Below are positions 28,673-39,847 of a DNA stretch of 64,000 nt, in pieces. The notes below the pieces were generated by a model. That model was not told where the DNA came from, searched no databases, and worked only from the letters and a program-made list of their open reading frames with translations. The position numbers and the translations under genes are program-made. The DNA is from Neoarius graeffei (taxonomy: Eukaryota; Chordata; Actinopteri; Siluriformes; Ariidae), in the NCBI RefSeq assembly GCF_027579695.1, contig NC_083582.1, forward strand, positions 7,615,878 to 7,679,877, written 5' to 3'. Positions within the stretch are counted from its first letter, which is position 1. Each line of letters opens with the position of its first letter.

Positions 28673-29124
28673 ACGTACATGTTTATTGTCACATTTCTTA
28701 TCAACCAGATCAACTCCATCCAAACATAAATTATATTGCAGTACACTGCTTGTACCAAAGGATAATTTTTTTTTTATAAGTTGGGCCAACCCCATGGGGA
28801 TAGCCTTGATCAATAAGTTGAATTCACTAAAAGGGACTGGGAGGCCGTGGCGTGATAAAAATTGCTCGTATGATAATACATTGCCAGGACTATCAAACAG
28901 CGATATAATGTTTGGATGCCATTATCAACCCATTTGGGAAGAAGAGAGACTTGTTCCTGATGGTAATGTCTGCATTATTCCAAATGAGTGTTGTGTGAGG
29001 AGAGAAACATAATCTCCAAGCAAGAAGACACTGTTGGTGAAACTTTGATAAAGAAACTGATAATTTTGTAGGTGAATAATTTCATTTTAGAACAAAAGAG
29101 AGACCCCCAACCTAGTTAAATATA

Positions 29125-29501
29125 TCTCATCTCATCTCATTATCTCTAGCCGCTTTATCCTTCTACAGGGTCGCAGGCAAGCTGGAGCCTATCTCAGCTG
29201 ACTACGGGCGAAAGGCGGGGTTCACCCTGGACAAGTCGCCAGGTCATCACAGGGCTGACACATAGACACAGACAACCATTCACACTCACATTCACACCTA
29301 CGGTCAATTTAGAGTCACCAGTTAACCTAACCTGCATGTCTTTGGACTGTGGGGGAAACCGGAGCACCCGGAGGAAACCCACGCGGACACGGGGAGAACA
29401 TGCAAACTCCACACAGAAAGGCCCTCGCCGGACCCGGGGTTCGAACCCAGGACCTTCTTGCTGTGAGGCGACAGCGCTAACCACTACACCACCGTGCCGC
29501 C
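29125..29501 (-). mobile_element. tRNA-derived SINE copy 3
   Basis: Flanked by the 11-bp duplication AGTTAAATATA (29114-29124, 29502-29512). Inserted in the L1 fragment. Confidence 0.9.
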
Positions 29502-29670
29502 AGTTAAATATATGATTAGGGATAAAAAAAAACATATAGAATTGAAATGTATTAGACATCTTCTAATCCATCCTACTTTAAATGAGTTAACTGTATCAGA
29601 GAAATCCAGAAAATGTAACCCTCCCTGGGCTTTACAACTAGATAATACTTCTTTGTTGAGTTTTATTTTT

Positions 29671-30041
29671 ATCTCATCTCATTATCTGTAGCCGCTTTAT
29701 CCTGTTCTGCAGGGTCGCAGGCAAGCTGGAGCCTATCCCAGCTGACTGCGGGCAAAAGGCGGGGTACACCCTGGACAAGTCACCAGGTCATCACAGGGCT
29801 GACAGACACAGACAACCATTCACACTCACATTCACACCTACGCTCAATTTAGAGTCACCAGTTAACCTAACCTGCATGTCTTTGGACTGTGGGGGAAACC
29901 GGAGCACCCGGAGGAAACCCACGCGGACACGGGGAGAACATGCAAACTCCGTACAGAAAGGCCCTCACCGGCCATGGGGCTCGAACCCGGACCTTCTTGC
30001 TGTGAGGCGACAGCGCTAACCACTACACCACCATGCCACCC
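29671..30041 (-). mobile_element. tRNA-derived SINE copy 4
   Basis: Flanked by TGAGTTTTATTTT (29657-29669 and 30042-30054). Its right duplication is also the left duplication of SINE copy 5. Confidence 0.9.
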
Positions 30042-30054
30042 TGAGTTTTATTTT

Positions 30055-30436
30055 CATCTCATCTCATCTCTCATTATCTCTAGCCGCTTTATCCTTCTAC
30101 AGGGTCGCAGGCAAGCTGGAGCCTATCCCAGCTGACTACGGGCGAAAGGCGGGGTACACCCTGGACAAGTCGCCAGGTCATCACAGGGCTGACACATAGA
30201 CACAGACAACCATTCACACTCACATTCACACCTACGGTCAATTTAGAGTCACCAGTTAGCCTAACCTGCATGTCTTTGGACTGTGGGGGAAACCGGAGCA
30301 CCCGGAGGAAACCCACGCGGACACGGGGAGAACATGCAAACTCCACACAGAAAGGCCCTCGCCGGCCCCGGGGCTCGAACCCAGGACCTTCTTGCTGTGA
30401 GGCGACAGCGCTAACCACTACACCACCGTGCCGCCC
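30055..30436 (-). mobile_element. tRNA-derived SINE copy 5
   Basis: Lies between TGAGTTTTATTTT (30042-30054) and CGAGTTTTATTTT (30437-30449). Copies 4 and 5 used the same target site one after the other. The CTCATCTCATCTC tail is the longer of the two. Confidence 0.9.
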
Positions 30437-30784
30437 CGAGTTTTATTTTTCCAGATAAAATCTAAAAAGATTTTGTTTATCTCCTTTATAGTTTTGTCAG
30501 TGATAAATAGTGGAATGGAGGGGTATACAAAATGAGATAAACCATCCGCTTTGGACTAGAGAACTCTGCCCAGCATGCTCAAATCTCTTTGCAGCCAAGA
30601 ATTAAGAATACTCTTGTCTTTAATGATTTTCTCTGAAAAGTTTAAAGCTTGCCTATCCCTTATACTTTTAGTTCTCTGAATACCTGTGTTTTTTATTGGG
30701 ATATCTCAGGCAGCTTCACCAGGCCAAAGAGGAGGCCTACAGAAGTGGGGACAGAGTCCTGTACAAACAGGCCAGAAACACACT

Positions 30785-31340
30785 CAGTGCGTTTACATGC
30801 ACATCCAAATCGAGCTACTGTCGGTAATCGAGCTAAGGGTCCCAGCAGGGGTGCCAGAGAAATCCAATCCTACATGCACACAAGGAAATCGAGCTATTGT
30901 GTGAGGTACATTGTGCACCCGAGCCACAGGTGGCGCTACATGCCCCATCGTGTTGGTACACTTCCGGTTGTCGTCATGAAGAAGAGCTATTCAAGAGTAT
31001 AAACAAAGTTCTCAGCAGTGTTGCCAGATACTGCTGACGTTTTCCAGCCCAAAACATGTTCAAATCCGCCAAAATGCACTTAAAACCGCCCAATCTGGCA
31101 ACACTGGCAGTTCCGTGTTCACAAGTTCTGTGCTCAAGCTGTTAGGCTTGCTCTAACAGACTGTATGGCTACAAACTGTCCTGCGCAGACCACTGTTTTG
31201 TAAGACAACTTATTTTGCACAATTGTATATTTTTCTAAAGTCCATTTTTTGCTTACAATTTAACTTATGTCTTAATAAACACACAAAAAGTTCAATTGTT
31301 TTGTTTTTATTGACATTCTTCAGATGTTGGACATGTATAT

Positions 31341-31390
<50 letters not shown>

Positions 31391-31813
31391 GACTTGTTTA
31401 TGTACACAATTCACAGCTATGCAACAGCTGTACAGATGTATTTGGTGATACAGTAAGTGAGCTAAATTTTAACAGTGCAAACAGTGCCACAAAAAGAAAA
31501 GATTCATGCCGTTGTCATGATTCGTTGTCATGCCGACCGAGGCTGTTGTGTTTCCCGCTTGTGGTCTCGTCACTCGTCACTTCCGGAAGGGGCAGTGCTG
31601 AAGTAAGTAGCTCGAATACGTAGCTCAATAGGGTATACATGCACTAAGTAGCTCGGCAGAAATCGCATAATCTAGGTCGTGTAGCTCGATTCCGAGAAAT
31701 CAAGTTCGGTTCAGTTTCAGCCGAATTAAGGTGTATACACGGCATTTTGAACTTCGATTTCAGTCGAGCAATGGCAGAAATTCGATTCTCTCTATGTGCA
31801 TGTAAACGCACTG
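30785..31813. mobile_element. 1.03-kb DNA transposon with CAGTGCGTTTACATGCAC ends
   Basis: Inverted ends CAGTGCGTTTACATGCAC and complement, flanked by ACT on both sides (30782-30784, 31814-31816). GAGCTA- and CGAGCTAC-type words recur in the subterminal regions. It contains an AC microsatellite (31343-31388) and a foldback MITE (31016-31106). There is no transposase ORF. The superfamily is undecided; the 3-bp duplication allows Harbinger or CMC types. Confidence 0.75.
31016..31106. mobile_element. Foldback MITE, CAGTGTTGCCAGAT family
   Basis: Second clear copy of the 92-bp foldback at 3275-3366, with the same ends and over 90% matching bases by eye. Confidence 0.7.
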
Positions 31814-31816
31814 ACT

Positions 31817-33471
31817 GACGAAAGAGGTGAAAGCAGCTAAGAGGAGCTATGCTGAACGGATCAAAAACAGCCTTTCAGCCAACAATCCGGCGTCAGTGTG
31901 GATAGGCCTGAAGAATATCTCTAATTACAGGAGACCATCCCCCAATATTGCAGTGAACCATCAACTGGCTGATGAGTTGAATGTGTTCTACTGCAGATTT
32001 GACACATTCACACCTCCCCCCCCCCAGACATTAAAGACCCATTTACACCCCCTGCTATTGTGCCTCCTCTCGCCTCTGACCCCACATCAGCACTCAAGAT
32101 CCGTGAAGAGGATGTTTGTCAGCTTTTTCACAGACAGAAGATCAGGAAGGCACCCGGCCCAGACAGTGTGTCACCCTCCTGTCTGAAGGTCTGTGCTGAT
32201 CAGCTGGCTCCCATCTTCACCCAGGCCTTCAATAGATCCCTGGAGCTGTGTGAAGTCCCCTCATGCTTCAAACGCTCCACAATAATCCCAGTTCCCAAGA
32301 AAACTACCATCACAGGACTGAATGACTACAGGCCTGTAGCCCTCACATCTGTAGTCATGAAGTCCTTCGAGAGACTGCTGTTGTCACACCTGAAGGACAT
32401 CACAGACCCCCTGCTGGACCCCCTGCAGTTTGCCTACCGGGCAAACAGGTCAGTGGATGATACAATAAATATGGGTCTACACTACATCCTGCAACACCTT
32501 GACACTGTATGACAGGATCCTGTTCGTGGACTTCATTTCGGCATTCAACACCATTGTTCCAGACATCCTCCACACCAAGCTCACCCAGCTCACTGTGCCC
32601 TCCTCCACCTGTCAGTGGATTACAAACTTCCTGACTGACAGGAAGCAGCAGGTGAGGATGGGGAGTATCATATCCAGCACTCGGACTATCAGCACTGGCG
32701 CCCCCCAAGGGTGTGTGCTCTCTCCACTGCTCTTCTCCCTTTATACCAACGATTGCACCTCAAGAGACCCGTCTGTTAAACTCTTGAAATTTGCAGATGA
32801 TGCAACGGTCATCGGCCTCATCCGGGACGGTGACGAGTCTGCATACAGACGGGAGGTTGAACGGCTGGTCTGGTGGCGCGGTCAGAACAATCTGGAACTG
32901 AACACGCTCAAAACTGGAGATGACAGTGGACTTTAGGAGGAGCCCCCCCCCACACACACACACACAGCTGCCCATCACCAACAACACTGTGACTGCTCTT
33001 GAAAGCTTCAGGTTTCTGGGTTCCACAATCTCTCGGGACTTGAAGTGGGAGACAAACACAGTCACCATCAGCAAAAAGGCTCTGCAGAGGTTGTACTTTC
33101 TGCGCCAGCTCAGGAAGCTCAACCTGCCTAAGGAGCTGCTGACACAATTCTACACTACCATCATTCAGTCTGTTCTTTGCTCTTCCATCACTGTTTGGTT
33201 TGGATCGGTCACCAAAGAGGAGAAGAACAGACTGCAACGGACAATAAGGCCTGTGGAGAAAATTATTGGTGTCAACCTGCCCTCCATCCAAGACTTGTAC
33301 CTGTCCAGAGTCAGGAAATGGGCAGGTAACATCTCTGCGGACCCATCACACCCTGGTCATAAACTGTTTGAACTTCTCCCCTCAAGGAGGCGATATAGAT
33401 CACTGTATGCAAAAACAACCAGACACAAGAATAGTTTCTTCCCGCAGGCTGTCTCTGTGATGAACAGCTAA
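31817..33471 (+). pseudogene. Rex1/L2-like LINE reverse transcriptase, frameshifted
   Basis: RT blocks appear in order across several frames: KAPGPDSVSPSCLK and NDYRPVALTSVVMKSFERLL (frame of 32060-32512), FVDFISAFNTIVPD, STGAPQGCVLSPLLFSLYTN and the catalytic KFADDATVIGL (frame of 32499-32936), then the thumb region FLGSTISRDLKWETN to the end (frame of 32920-33471). At least two frameshifts make it non-functional. The order and spacing match Rex1/L2 group LINEs; no endonuclease domain is preserved upstream. Confidence 0.85.
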
Positions 33472-33573
33472 AATCCAGATTCATATATCAGTAATATCAC
33501 TTGCAAAATACCTGCACACTCATACAGTCATTCTGTGCTCACTGTTACTTATATTTATACTTATTTATATTTA

Positions 33574-33884
33574 TGTAGCAAGTGTTTAGGTGGGTGGAGC
33601 ACAGAAGCACGGCAGGCCAGTACTGAGTTCTCACTAACTCTTTTTATTTGCACTTTTCAGTCGCAAACACACTCTCCCAGCCACACGCAAACACACACAC
33701 ATAAGTCATCTGGTTGGGGAGAGAGAGCCCACTCTGCTCTCGCTCTCTTCCTTAAATAGGGCGCGGCTCCAGGGAAGACACACAAACAGGTTAATTCACC
33801 TCAGGTGTAGTGATTCTGCCACTTACCTTCCCTGACTCCGCCCTCCGGTCACAGACCGACGCTTGACCACGCCCCCCCGCCACA
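33574..33884 (-). repeat. 3' LTR of Gypsy element
   Basis: On the plus strand it starts TGTAGCAAGTG and ends GCCACA. It differs from the 5' LTR by only a handful of substitutions by eye. The adjoining internal sequence is purine-rich on the minus strand (GGCGGTGGGGGTA), as expected of a polypurine tract. Confidence 0.9.
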
Positions 33885-33901
33885 TACCCCCACCGCCCGA
33901 C

Positions 33902-34472
33902 TCAGGCCGGGCAGCCGTCCGGCCTGCAGCCGACTCCACCCCCCCCTTGATGGGAGAGGAAGTCCGCCACGACCATCTGCGCCCCCGGCCTGTGGACCAC
34001 CTTGAAGTTAAAGGGTTGGAGTGCCAGATACCAATGGGTGATCCGCGCGTTGGCATCCTTCATGCGGTGGAGCCACTGCAGGGGCGCATGGTCCGAACAG
34101 AGGGTGAAAGGGCGTCCCAGCAGGTAGTAACAGAGGCCAAGGACCGCCCACTTGATGGCCAGGCACTCCTTCTCTATGGTGCTATAGTGCCCCTCATGCA
34201 CTGACAGCTTCCAACTTATGTACACCACTGGACAATCCTCCCCCTCCACCTCCTGGGACAAAACAGCTCCCAGCTCTCTGTCCGACGCGTCCGTCTGCAA
34301 TATAAAAGGGAAAGAAAAGTCAGGGGAGTGTAACAGTGGCCCCCCACACAGTGCAGCCTTTACCTCAGAAAAAGCCCGCTGGCACTGCTCCGTCCACTGG
34401 ACCGGATCTGGTGCCCCCTTTTTAGTGAGATCAGTCAGCAGGCTGGTGACGTCCGAATAATTAGGTATAAAC
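33902..34472 (-). pseudogene. Gypsy RNase H
   Basis: The frame of 34300-33902 includes TDASDRELGAVLSQEV, STIEKECLAIKWAV and TLCSDHAPLQWL, giving the Asp, Glu and Asp positions of RNase H. It ends near VVADFLS. It is out of frame with the RT at about 34475, where a GCCA repeat (GCCAGCCAGCCAGCC, plus strand) has slipped. Confidence 0.85.
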
Positions 34473-35204
34473 CTACGATAATAGCCAGCCAGCCAGCCCC
34501 AGGAACTGTCTCACCCCCTTTTTGGTCTTGGGCCTCGGGCAGGCTGCAATTGCCACTGTCTTGTTAATTTGGGGACGCACCTGCCCGTTGCCCAAGTGGA
34601 AGCCCAGATACCGTACTTCCACCCGCCCAATCGCACACTTCTTCGGGTTGGCTGTGAGGCCCGCCCACCTCAGCGACCTAAGGACAGCCCTCAGATGTTC
34701 GAGGTGCCTCGGCCAGTCATTACTATAGATAATTATATCGTCGAGATAGGCGGCCGCATAGGCGGCGTGGGGGCGAAGGACCCTATCCATCAGCCGCTGA
34801 AATGTAGCGGGTGCCCCAAACAGCCCAAAAGGAAGTGTGACAAATTGGTGTAAGCCGAATGGTGTGGAAAAGGCCGTTTTTTCTCTGGATAATGGAGTCA
34901 AGGGGATCTGCCAATAACCCTTTGTTAAATCCAGTGTCGAATAAAAGCGAGCCGTGCCTAGTCGATCGAGCAACTCATCAATATGAGGCATTGGGTACGC
35001 GTCGAATTTAGACACCGCGTTGACCTTCCTATAGTCGACACAGAACCGGACCGACCCGTCGGCCTTGGGAACCAAGACCACCAGGCTGCTCCAGTGGCTG
35101 TGGGACTCCTCGACGATGCCCATTTCGAGCATAGTCTCGAGTTCTTCCCGAACCACCTTTTTCTTGCGTTCGGGCAGTCTGTAATGGCGGCTGCGCACTA
35201 CCAC
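34473..35204 (-). pseudogene. Gypsy reverse transcriptase
   Basis: Open frame of 243 codons with VLVPKADGSVRFCVDYRKVN, TLDLTKGYWQIPL, the catalytic YLDDIIIYS, and LGFHLGNGQ connecting to the RNase H. It is shifted by one frame from the integrase C-terminus, which ends at 35198, so the pol frame is broken here; this could instead be a programmed shift. Confidence 0.88.
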
Positions 35205-36039
35205 CCCGGGGGCATCTCAATGTGGTGTTCTATGAGGTGGGTGCGGCCGGGCAGGGGCGAGAACACGTCAGAAAATTCTGTTTGCAACCGGGCGACCTCC
35301 GTGAGCTGGGTCGGTGAGAGGTGGGCTCCACAGGGGACCGGAGCGGTGGGTGATGCCAATTTTCCCTTTTGAACCTCTGGCCCCAGCTCCGCCTTCTCAG
35401 GAACCACCGACACCAGTGCCACGGGGACCTCCTCACTCCAACATTTTAACAGATTGAGGTGGTATACCTGTAACGCCCCACCCCTGTCCGTTCGCCTCAC
35501 CTCATAGTCGACGTCCCCGACTCGCCGTGTGACCTCAAAGGGTCCTTGCCACCTGGCGATTAATTTAGAGCTCGATGTGGGCAACAGTACGAGTACTTTA
35601 TCTCCCGGTGCGAACTCCCTGAGGCGCGTACCCTTGTTGTACAGGCGGGTTTGTCGTTCTTGGGCCTGCCGCAAATTCTCCTGGGTTAGGTGGGCGAGTG
35701 TGTGGAGTTTTGCGCGCAGGTCAATAACGTATTGGATTTCATTTTTACTTTGTGAAGGTCCCTCCTCCCAATTTTCCTGCAGCACATCTAGAATGCCGCG
35801 CGGCTTACGCCCGTATAACAATTCAAATGGGGAGAACCCCGTGGAGGCTTGTGGGACCTCTCACACTGAAAACAACAAGGGTTCAAGCCACTTATCCCAA
35901 TTACGTGCGTCCTCACTTATGAATTTTTTAATTATATTTTTGAGGGTGCGATTGAACCGTTCAACTAAACCGTCTGGTTGTGGGTGATAAACGCTGGTGC
36001 GGATGGGCTTAATACCCAACAACTTATACAGTTCCTTTA
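35198..36039 (-). pseudogene. Gypsy integrase C-terminal half
   Basis: From 36039 down it encodes the third catalytic block PQPDGLVERFNRTLK with the active-site Glu, then a nonsense codon at 35861-35863, followed by ARQERQ-type helix and the FAPGDKVLVLLPT / WQGPFEVTRRVGDVDYEV block, the GPY/F module of Gypsy integrases. It runs on into a linker that leads into RT, which confirms the IN-RT order. Confidence 0.85.
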
Positions 36040-37086
36040 GGCTACGTTCACACTGCAGGCTGAAGTGACTCAAATCCGATCTTTTCGCCCATATGTGACC
36101 TGTATCCGATCTTTTATTGACAATATGAACGACACAGATCCGATTTTTTTCAAATCCGACCCAGGCCGTTTGGATATGTGGTCCTAATTCCGATTCCTAT
36201 CCGCTCTTTTCATATGCGACTTCAGTCTAAACCACCAGGTCGCATTCATCCGACTTACACGTCATCAACAAGCCACAAACGTCACTATTCTGCGCTGAAG
36301 TAGGCGGCGGGTCTCTCAAAAAAAGTTACAACAACATGGCGCATAATCACGGGCACAGATAGAGGGTGGGACTTAAATTCACCTCGCTCGGTCCCCCCCA
36401 CTTATAGGGAGGAAAAAACGTCTATGCTGTCTTTCTTTGCATAAGGCAAACCTCACGGAAAAATCAAAAGACTAATTACCATTCAGTTTATTGAGGTGCA
36501 CAGCAGTGTATACATAGTTGCAACAATTCACATAAAACAAAACAAAGACTGATATTCGGTTGGTTGAGCTGCGCAGACTGCACAGGTTGAGAGCTCGAGC
36601 TTGGTTGCTATGGTAACCCACAACAAGTTTGACAGGCATATCGGGGTTGGGGTTGGTTTGCTGGCAGCTTTGTCCCCCCCCCCCAGTTTTTTGTCCCCCC
36701 CAGTTCAAAAAACGTATCTGCGCCCCTGCGCATGACATCAATGCGAGGGACGCTTTGGGCTGTGAAGGTTCTGAATCTTCTCAATGGAAAGACGCAGAGG
36801 TTAGGGAGCTGATTTCCATTTGGGGGGATACAGCTATTCAAGCTAGATTGGATGGGTCATACCGCAACCGGGCGGTTTTACTTCCGTAAACACTGGCCAT
36901 GCTCACTGCGTGTGACGTCGTCGTATCCTGCAATGCGCATGCGGAACACTTTTAGGTCGCTTTTCGTTCATACTGAGGATCACATACAAGTCGCATATAT
37001 TTGTTAATGTGAACGACCTCACAAAAAAATCGGATTTCACAAAAAAATCGGAATTGAGCATTAAGCTTTGCAGTGTGAACGTAGCG
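36040..37086. mobile_element. Non-autonomous PIF/Harbinger element, copy 2
   Basis: Same family as 4642-5690, with TTA duplications at 36037-36039 and 37087-37089. It inserted into the Gypsy integrase between the second catalytic Asp (IDQGTAF) and the catalytic Glu. The Myb/SANT remnant ends at 36889. Confidence 0.9.
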
Positions 37087-38329
37087 TTAGTGTTCGTGAC
37101 ATAAACGCGGTGCCTTGATCAATCAGAATCTCTTTCAGGATTCCACCTCGGGAGATGACGCGGAAGAGCGCCTCTGCAATACTGCGTGCTGAGATATTGC
37201 GAAGAGTCACTGCTTCCGGGTATCGCGTTGCATAGTCCACTAGAACTAATATAAAGCAGTACCCTCGTGCTGACCGATCTAATGGCCCAACGAGATCCAT
37301 CCCAATTCTTTCAAACGGGGTCTTGATTAATGGTAGAGGGCGCAAAGGCGCTTTTAGAACGGCCGCTGGATTTACTAACTGGCATTTGCGGCACGCCGTA
37401 CACCACCTACAGACATTGCCGCGAATCCCCGGCCAATAGAATCGGGCCATTATTCGGGCTAGTGTTTTATCCTGCCCCAAGTGTCCAGCCATGGGATTAA
37501 AGTGAGCCGCCTGGAATACCAATTCCCGGCGGCTCTTCGGAATCAAAAGCTGCGTGACTCGCTCTTTAGTCTGAGTGTCCTGCGTCACTCGGTATAATCT
37601 ATCCTTCATAATTGCGAAGTAGGGGAAGGACGGGGCGGCGCTTGGCTGGAGCATTTGACCATCGATTACTCTCACTTGGTCAAACGCATGCCGCAGAGTC
37701 TCGTCTCGCGACTGCTCTAACGGGAAATCTGCGAGGGATTCCCCGAGAGAGAGAGGAGGGGCCAGCGGCTCCTCACTCTGATGCGGAGCTGACGCAGACG
37801 GCTCTGTGACAGCTGCTCCCGCTAATGCCACACCGGAACCTTCCCTTATTAAACTGCTGCAGGACCCACTCTTTACTAAATGAGTCATTAAATCCCGAAA
37901 TCCCGGCCAATCAGTCCCCAAAATTATAGAGTGGGTGAAGCAAGGATTAACCGCTGCCTTTACTATAAATTTCTCCCCTCGAAACAGAATGTGAACAGAC
38001 ACTAAAGGGTAGCTGTGAACATCCCCGTGCACACACAACACCTTCACCAATTGTGCTCCCCCCAATGCCTCGTCTTGCACCAGGCTTTGGTGGATTGAGG
38101 TCTGATTACAGCCGGAATCCACCAAAGCCTGATACGTATCCCCTTGGATACTCACCGGTATGCGATACGCTCTGGCCCGATCGAGGGCGGCTCCTGGCAC
38201 GTCGGGGATCCGGACCACCACGCCCGCCTCCATCGCCGAGCACTGATGCTGGAGGCGCCCCGGCTCCCCACAGCGCCAGGACACCGGCCCGGGCTCTCTC
38301 TCTGCACCGGTGTTCCGGATATCACTCAC
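37087..38329 (-). pseudogene. Gypsy zinc knuckle, protease and integrase N-terminal half
   Basis: In order: a zinc knuckle lacking its first Cys (SWRCGEPGRLQHQC), an aspartic protease with LVDSGCNQTSI, a linker, the integrase HHCC zinc domain (HFNPMAGHLGQ ... CTACRKCQLV), and the catalytic core with IGMDLVGPL and LIDQGTAF. The frame is open until the Harbinger insertion. It overlaps the end of gag in a different frame, as is common for gag-pol junctions. Confidence 0.88.
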
Positions 38330-39201
38330 CTGAGGGGGGGGGAAGACACAGAGACAGAAGTAGGAGAAGATAGGACACCGCGGGTGCGGGGAGCCGGCTG
38401 GGTTGGAGCCGGCCCCCGCCTCCGCGGTGGGGGAATGGGGTGAGGGAGAGGAACAGAAGGAGAGAGAGAAAGAGAGGGGAGGGGAGAAGGGGAGACACGC
38501 TGTCCTGCCGTTGGAACGGCCGCCATATGGTCCTCCGCCAGCTCAATGGCCTGATCCAGCGACGCTGGGTGATGGCACTGGACCCATTCCGCGGTTCCCT
38601 CTGGAAGTCGAGCGACGAACTGCTCCAGCGCCACCAGATCGATGATCTCCTTGGCGTCGTGGTTGTCGGCCCTCAGCCACCGGCGGCAGGCGTCCCGGAG
38701 TTGCTGGCCAAACACGAACGGGCGGCCGACCTCCTCCAGGCGCAGCGCCTGGAAGCACTGCCACTGCTGCTCCGGAGTGCGACCCACGCGCTGGAGGACG
38801 GCCCTGTGGAGGTCCGCGTAGACCAGCCGGCTGTCGGCGGGGAGCTGTAGCGCGGCCAGCTGCGCCTCGCCCGTGAGGAGGGGGAGGAGGCGCACCACGT
38901 GCTGTTCCACCGGCCAAACCCACGCCTCTGCTGCCTGCTCAAAGAGAACGAGGAAGGCCTTGGGGTCGTCGTGCGGGCCCATCTTCGTCAGGGTGAGGTG
39001 GGAAGGTCCCACGGCGGTGGAGGTGGTGGACCCCGCCGACGCAAGTAGGTGCCGGAACGCCCGGCGATCTTCCTGCTGCGCCAGCACCAGGGCCTCGAAC
39101 CTTCGCTCCTGTTCTTCCCGGAGCGCGACCAGCACCTGGTGCTGGCTCTGTTGGGCCGTGGCGAGGGCATGGACCAGGTCCTCGAAGGGGGAGGACTCCA
39201 T
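38326..39201 (-). CDS. Gypsy gag with SCAN-like region
   Basis: Starting at the ATG at 39201 the frame is open for 291 codons. It begins MESSPFEDLVHALATAQQSQ with a coiled-coil-like segment, and its middle has DDPKAFLVLFEQAAEAW, LLTGEAQLAALQLP, YADLHRAVLQRVG and EQFVARLPEG. These match the SCAN domain pattern (F..F...A....W, LL.GkAq.A...L, Y..lk.aIL.r, EQfl..LP), which is derived from Gmr1-like gag. The C-terminus is Pro/Ser-rich. No stop interrupts it. Confidence 0.85.
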   Translation of the reverse strand: MESSPFEDLVHALATAQQSQHQVLVALREEQERRFEALVLAQQEDRRAFRHLLASAGSTTSTAVGPSHLTLTKMGPHDDPKAFLVLFEQAAEAWVWPVEQHVVRLLPLLTGEAQLAALQLPADSRLVYADLHRAVLQRVGRTPEQQWQCFQALRLEEVGRPFVFGQQLRDACRRWLRADNHDAKEIIDLVALEQFVARLPEGTAEWVQCHHPASLDQAIELAEDHMAAVPTAGQRVSPSPLPSLSLSPSVPLPHPIPPPRRRGPAPTQPAPRTRGVLSSPTSVSVSSPPLR

Positions 39202-39225
39202 GGGGCTGTTTTCTTCTGCGCTCCG

Positions 39226-39243
39226 TCCCGGATTTCGGCACCA
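39226..39243 (-). other. Gypsy primer binding site
   Basis: Directly inside the 5' LTR, after one base, the minus strand reads TGGTGCCGAAATCCGGGA. A TGG start next to the LTR is the mark of a tRNA primer site. I do not assign the tRNA. Confidence 0.7.
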
Positions 39244-39244
39244 C

Positions 39245-39555
39245 TGTAGCAAGTGTTTAGGTGGGTGGAGCACAGAAGCACGGCAGGCCAGTACTGAGTT
39301 CTCACTAACTCTTTTTATTTGCACTTTTCAGTCACAAACACACTCTCCCAGCCACACGCATACACACACACATAAGTCATCTGGTTGGGGAGAGAGAGCC
39401 CGCTCTGCTCTCGCTCTCTTCCTTAAATAGGGCGCGGCTCCTGGGAAGACATACAAACAGGTTAATTCACCTCAGGTGTAGTGATTCTGCCACTTACCTT
39501 CCCTGACTCCGCCCTCCGGTCACAGACCAACGCTTGACCACGCCCCCCCGCCACA
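39245..39555 (-). repeat. 5' LTR of Gypsy element
   Basis: 311 bp, same ends as the LTR at 33574. The target duplication ATTTA follows at 39556-39560. Confidence 0.9.
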
Positions 39556-39847
39556 ATTTACTATTTCATCTTTGCACTATGCACCATATTGCACCAAAAC
39601 AGAAAATCCTTTCTGTGGTAAACAGCTAAAACCCAGACTCATATCTCAGTAATTCACTTGTAAAATATCTGAACACTCATACCGTCATTCTGAGCACACT
39701 GTATACTTTATATTTATCTATTTCATACTTGACTTACCTGGATCACTTTGCACTATGCACCTATTGCACCCCCCCCTTTTTTGTTGTTGATTGTTTGTTT
39801 GTGTATACGCTTTTTATCTGTTTTGTACTATGAGAGCTAAGTGAAGG

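Larger units (their letters stand above)
28675..30690 (-). pseudogene. L1-like LINE ORF2 C-terminal half, minus strand
   Basis: Reading the minus strand from 30690 down gives in order RQALNFSEKIIKDKSILN, SWLQRDLSMLGRVL, FVYPSIPLFITDKTIKEINK, then NADITIRNKSLFFPKWVDNG, IKAIPMGLAQLI and GVDLVDKKCDNKH. This is the region after the RT palm in fish L1 (Swimmer/Tx1 group). It is interrupted by SINEs at 29125-29501, 29671-30041 and 30055-30436. The RT palm fragment that should precede it lies at 40601-40763, so one L1 has been split. Confidence 0.8.
33574..39555 (-). mobile_element. Gypsy LTR retrotransposon, Gmr1-like (IN before RT), minus strand
   Basis: Two 311-bp LTRs (33574-33884, 39245-39555) of near identity are flanked by the 5-bp duplication ATTTA. 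On the minus strand the order is gag, zinc knuckle and protease, integrase, then RT and RNase H. Integrase upstream of RT is the known peculiarity of Gmr1-like Gypsy elements, whose gag is the accepted source of the SCAN domain. A Harbinger element (36040-37086) splits the integrase, and further stops and frameshifts inactivate pol. Without the Harbinger insert the element is about 4.9 kb. Confidence 0.9.
30700..39845 (+). mobile_element. Rex1/L2-like LINE, split by a DNA transposon and a Gypsy element
   Basis: Plus-strand LINE sequence is found at about 30700-30784, 31817-33573 and 39556-39845. The first piece encodes QLHQAKEEAYRSGDRVLYKQ, matching the segment before the RT domain; the second holds RT; the third is 3' UTR with a tandemly duplicated block (33470-33560 resembles 39610-39715). 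It inserted into the minus-strand L1, dividing it. I see no clear target duplication, perhaps because of the SINE at its 3' end. Confidence 0.75.

Noticed and set aside
28302-30458. Recurrent ORFs such as SQLTTGERRGTPWTS and GFLRVLRFPPQSKDMQV
   Set aside because: These are the two strands of the tRNA-derived SINE, which has no protein product.
33863-35372. Plus-strand ORFs across the Gypsy element
   Set aside because: The minus strand carries all recognisable gag and pol motifs; plus-strand frames are GC-rich shadows.
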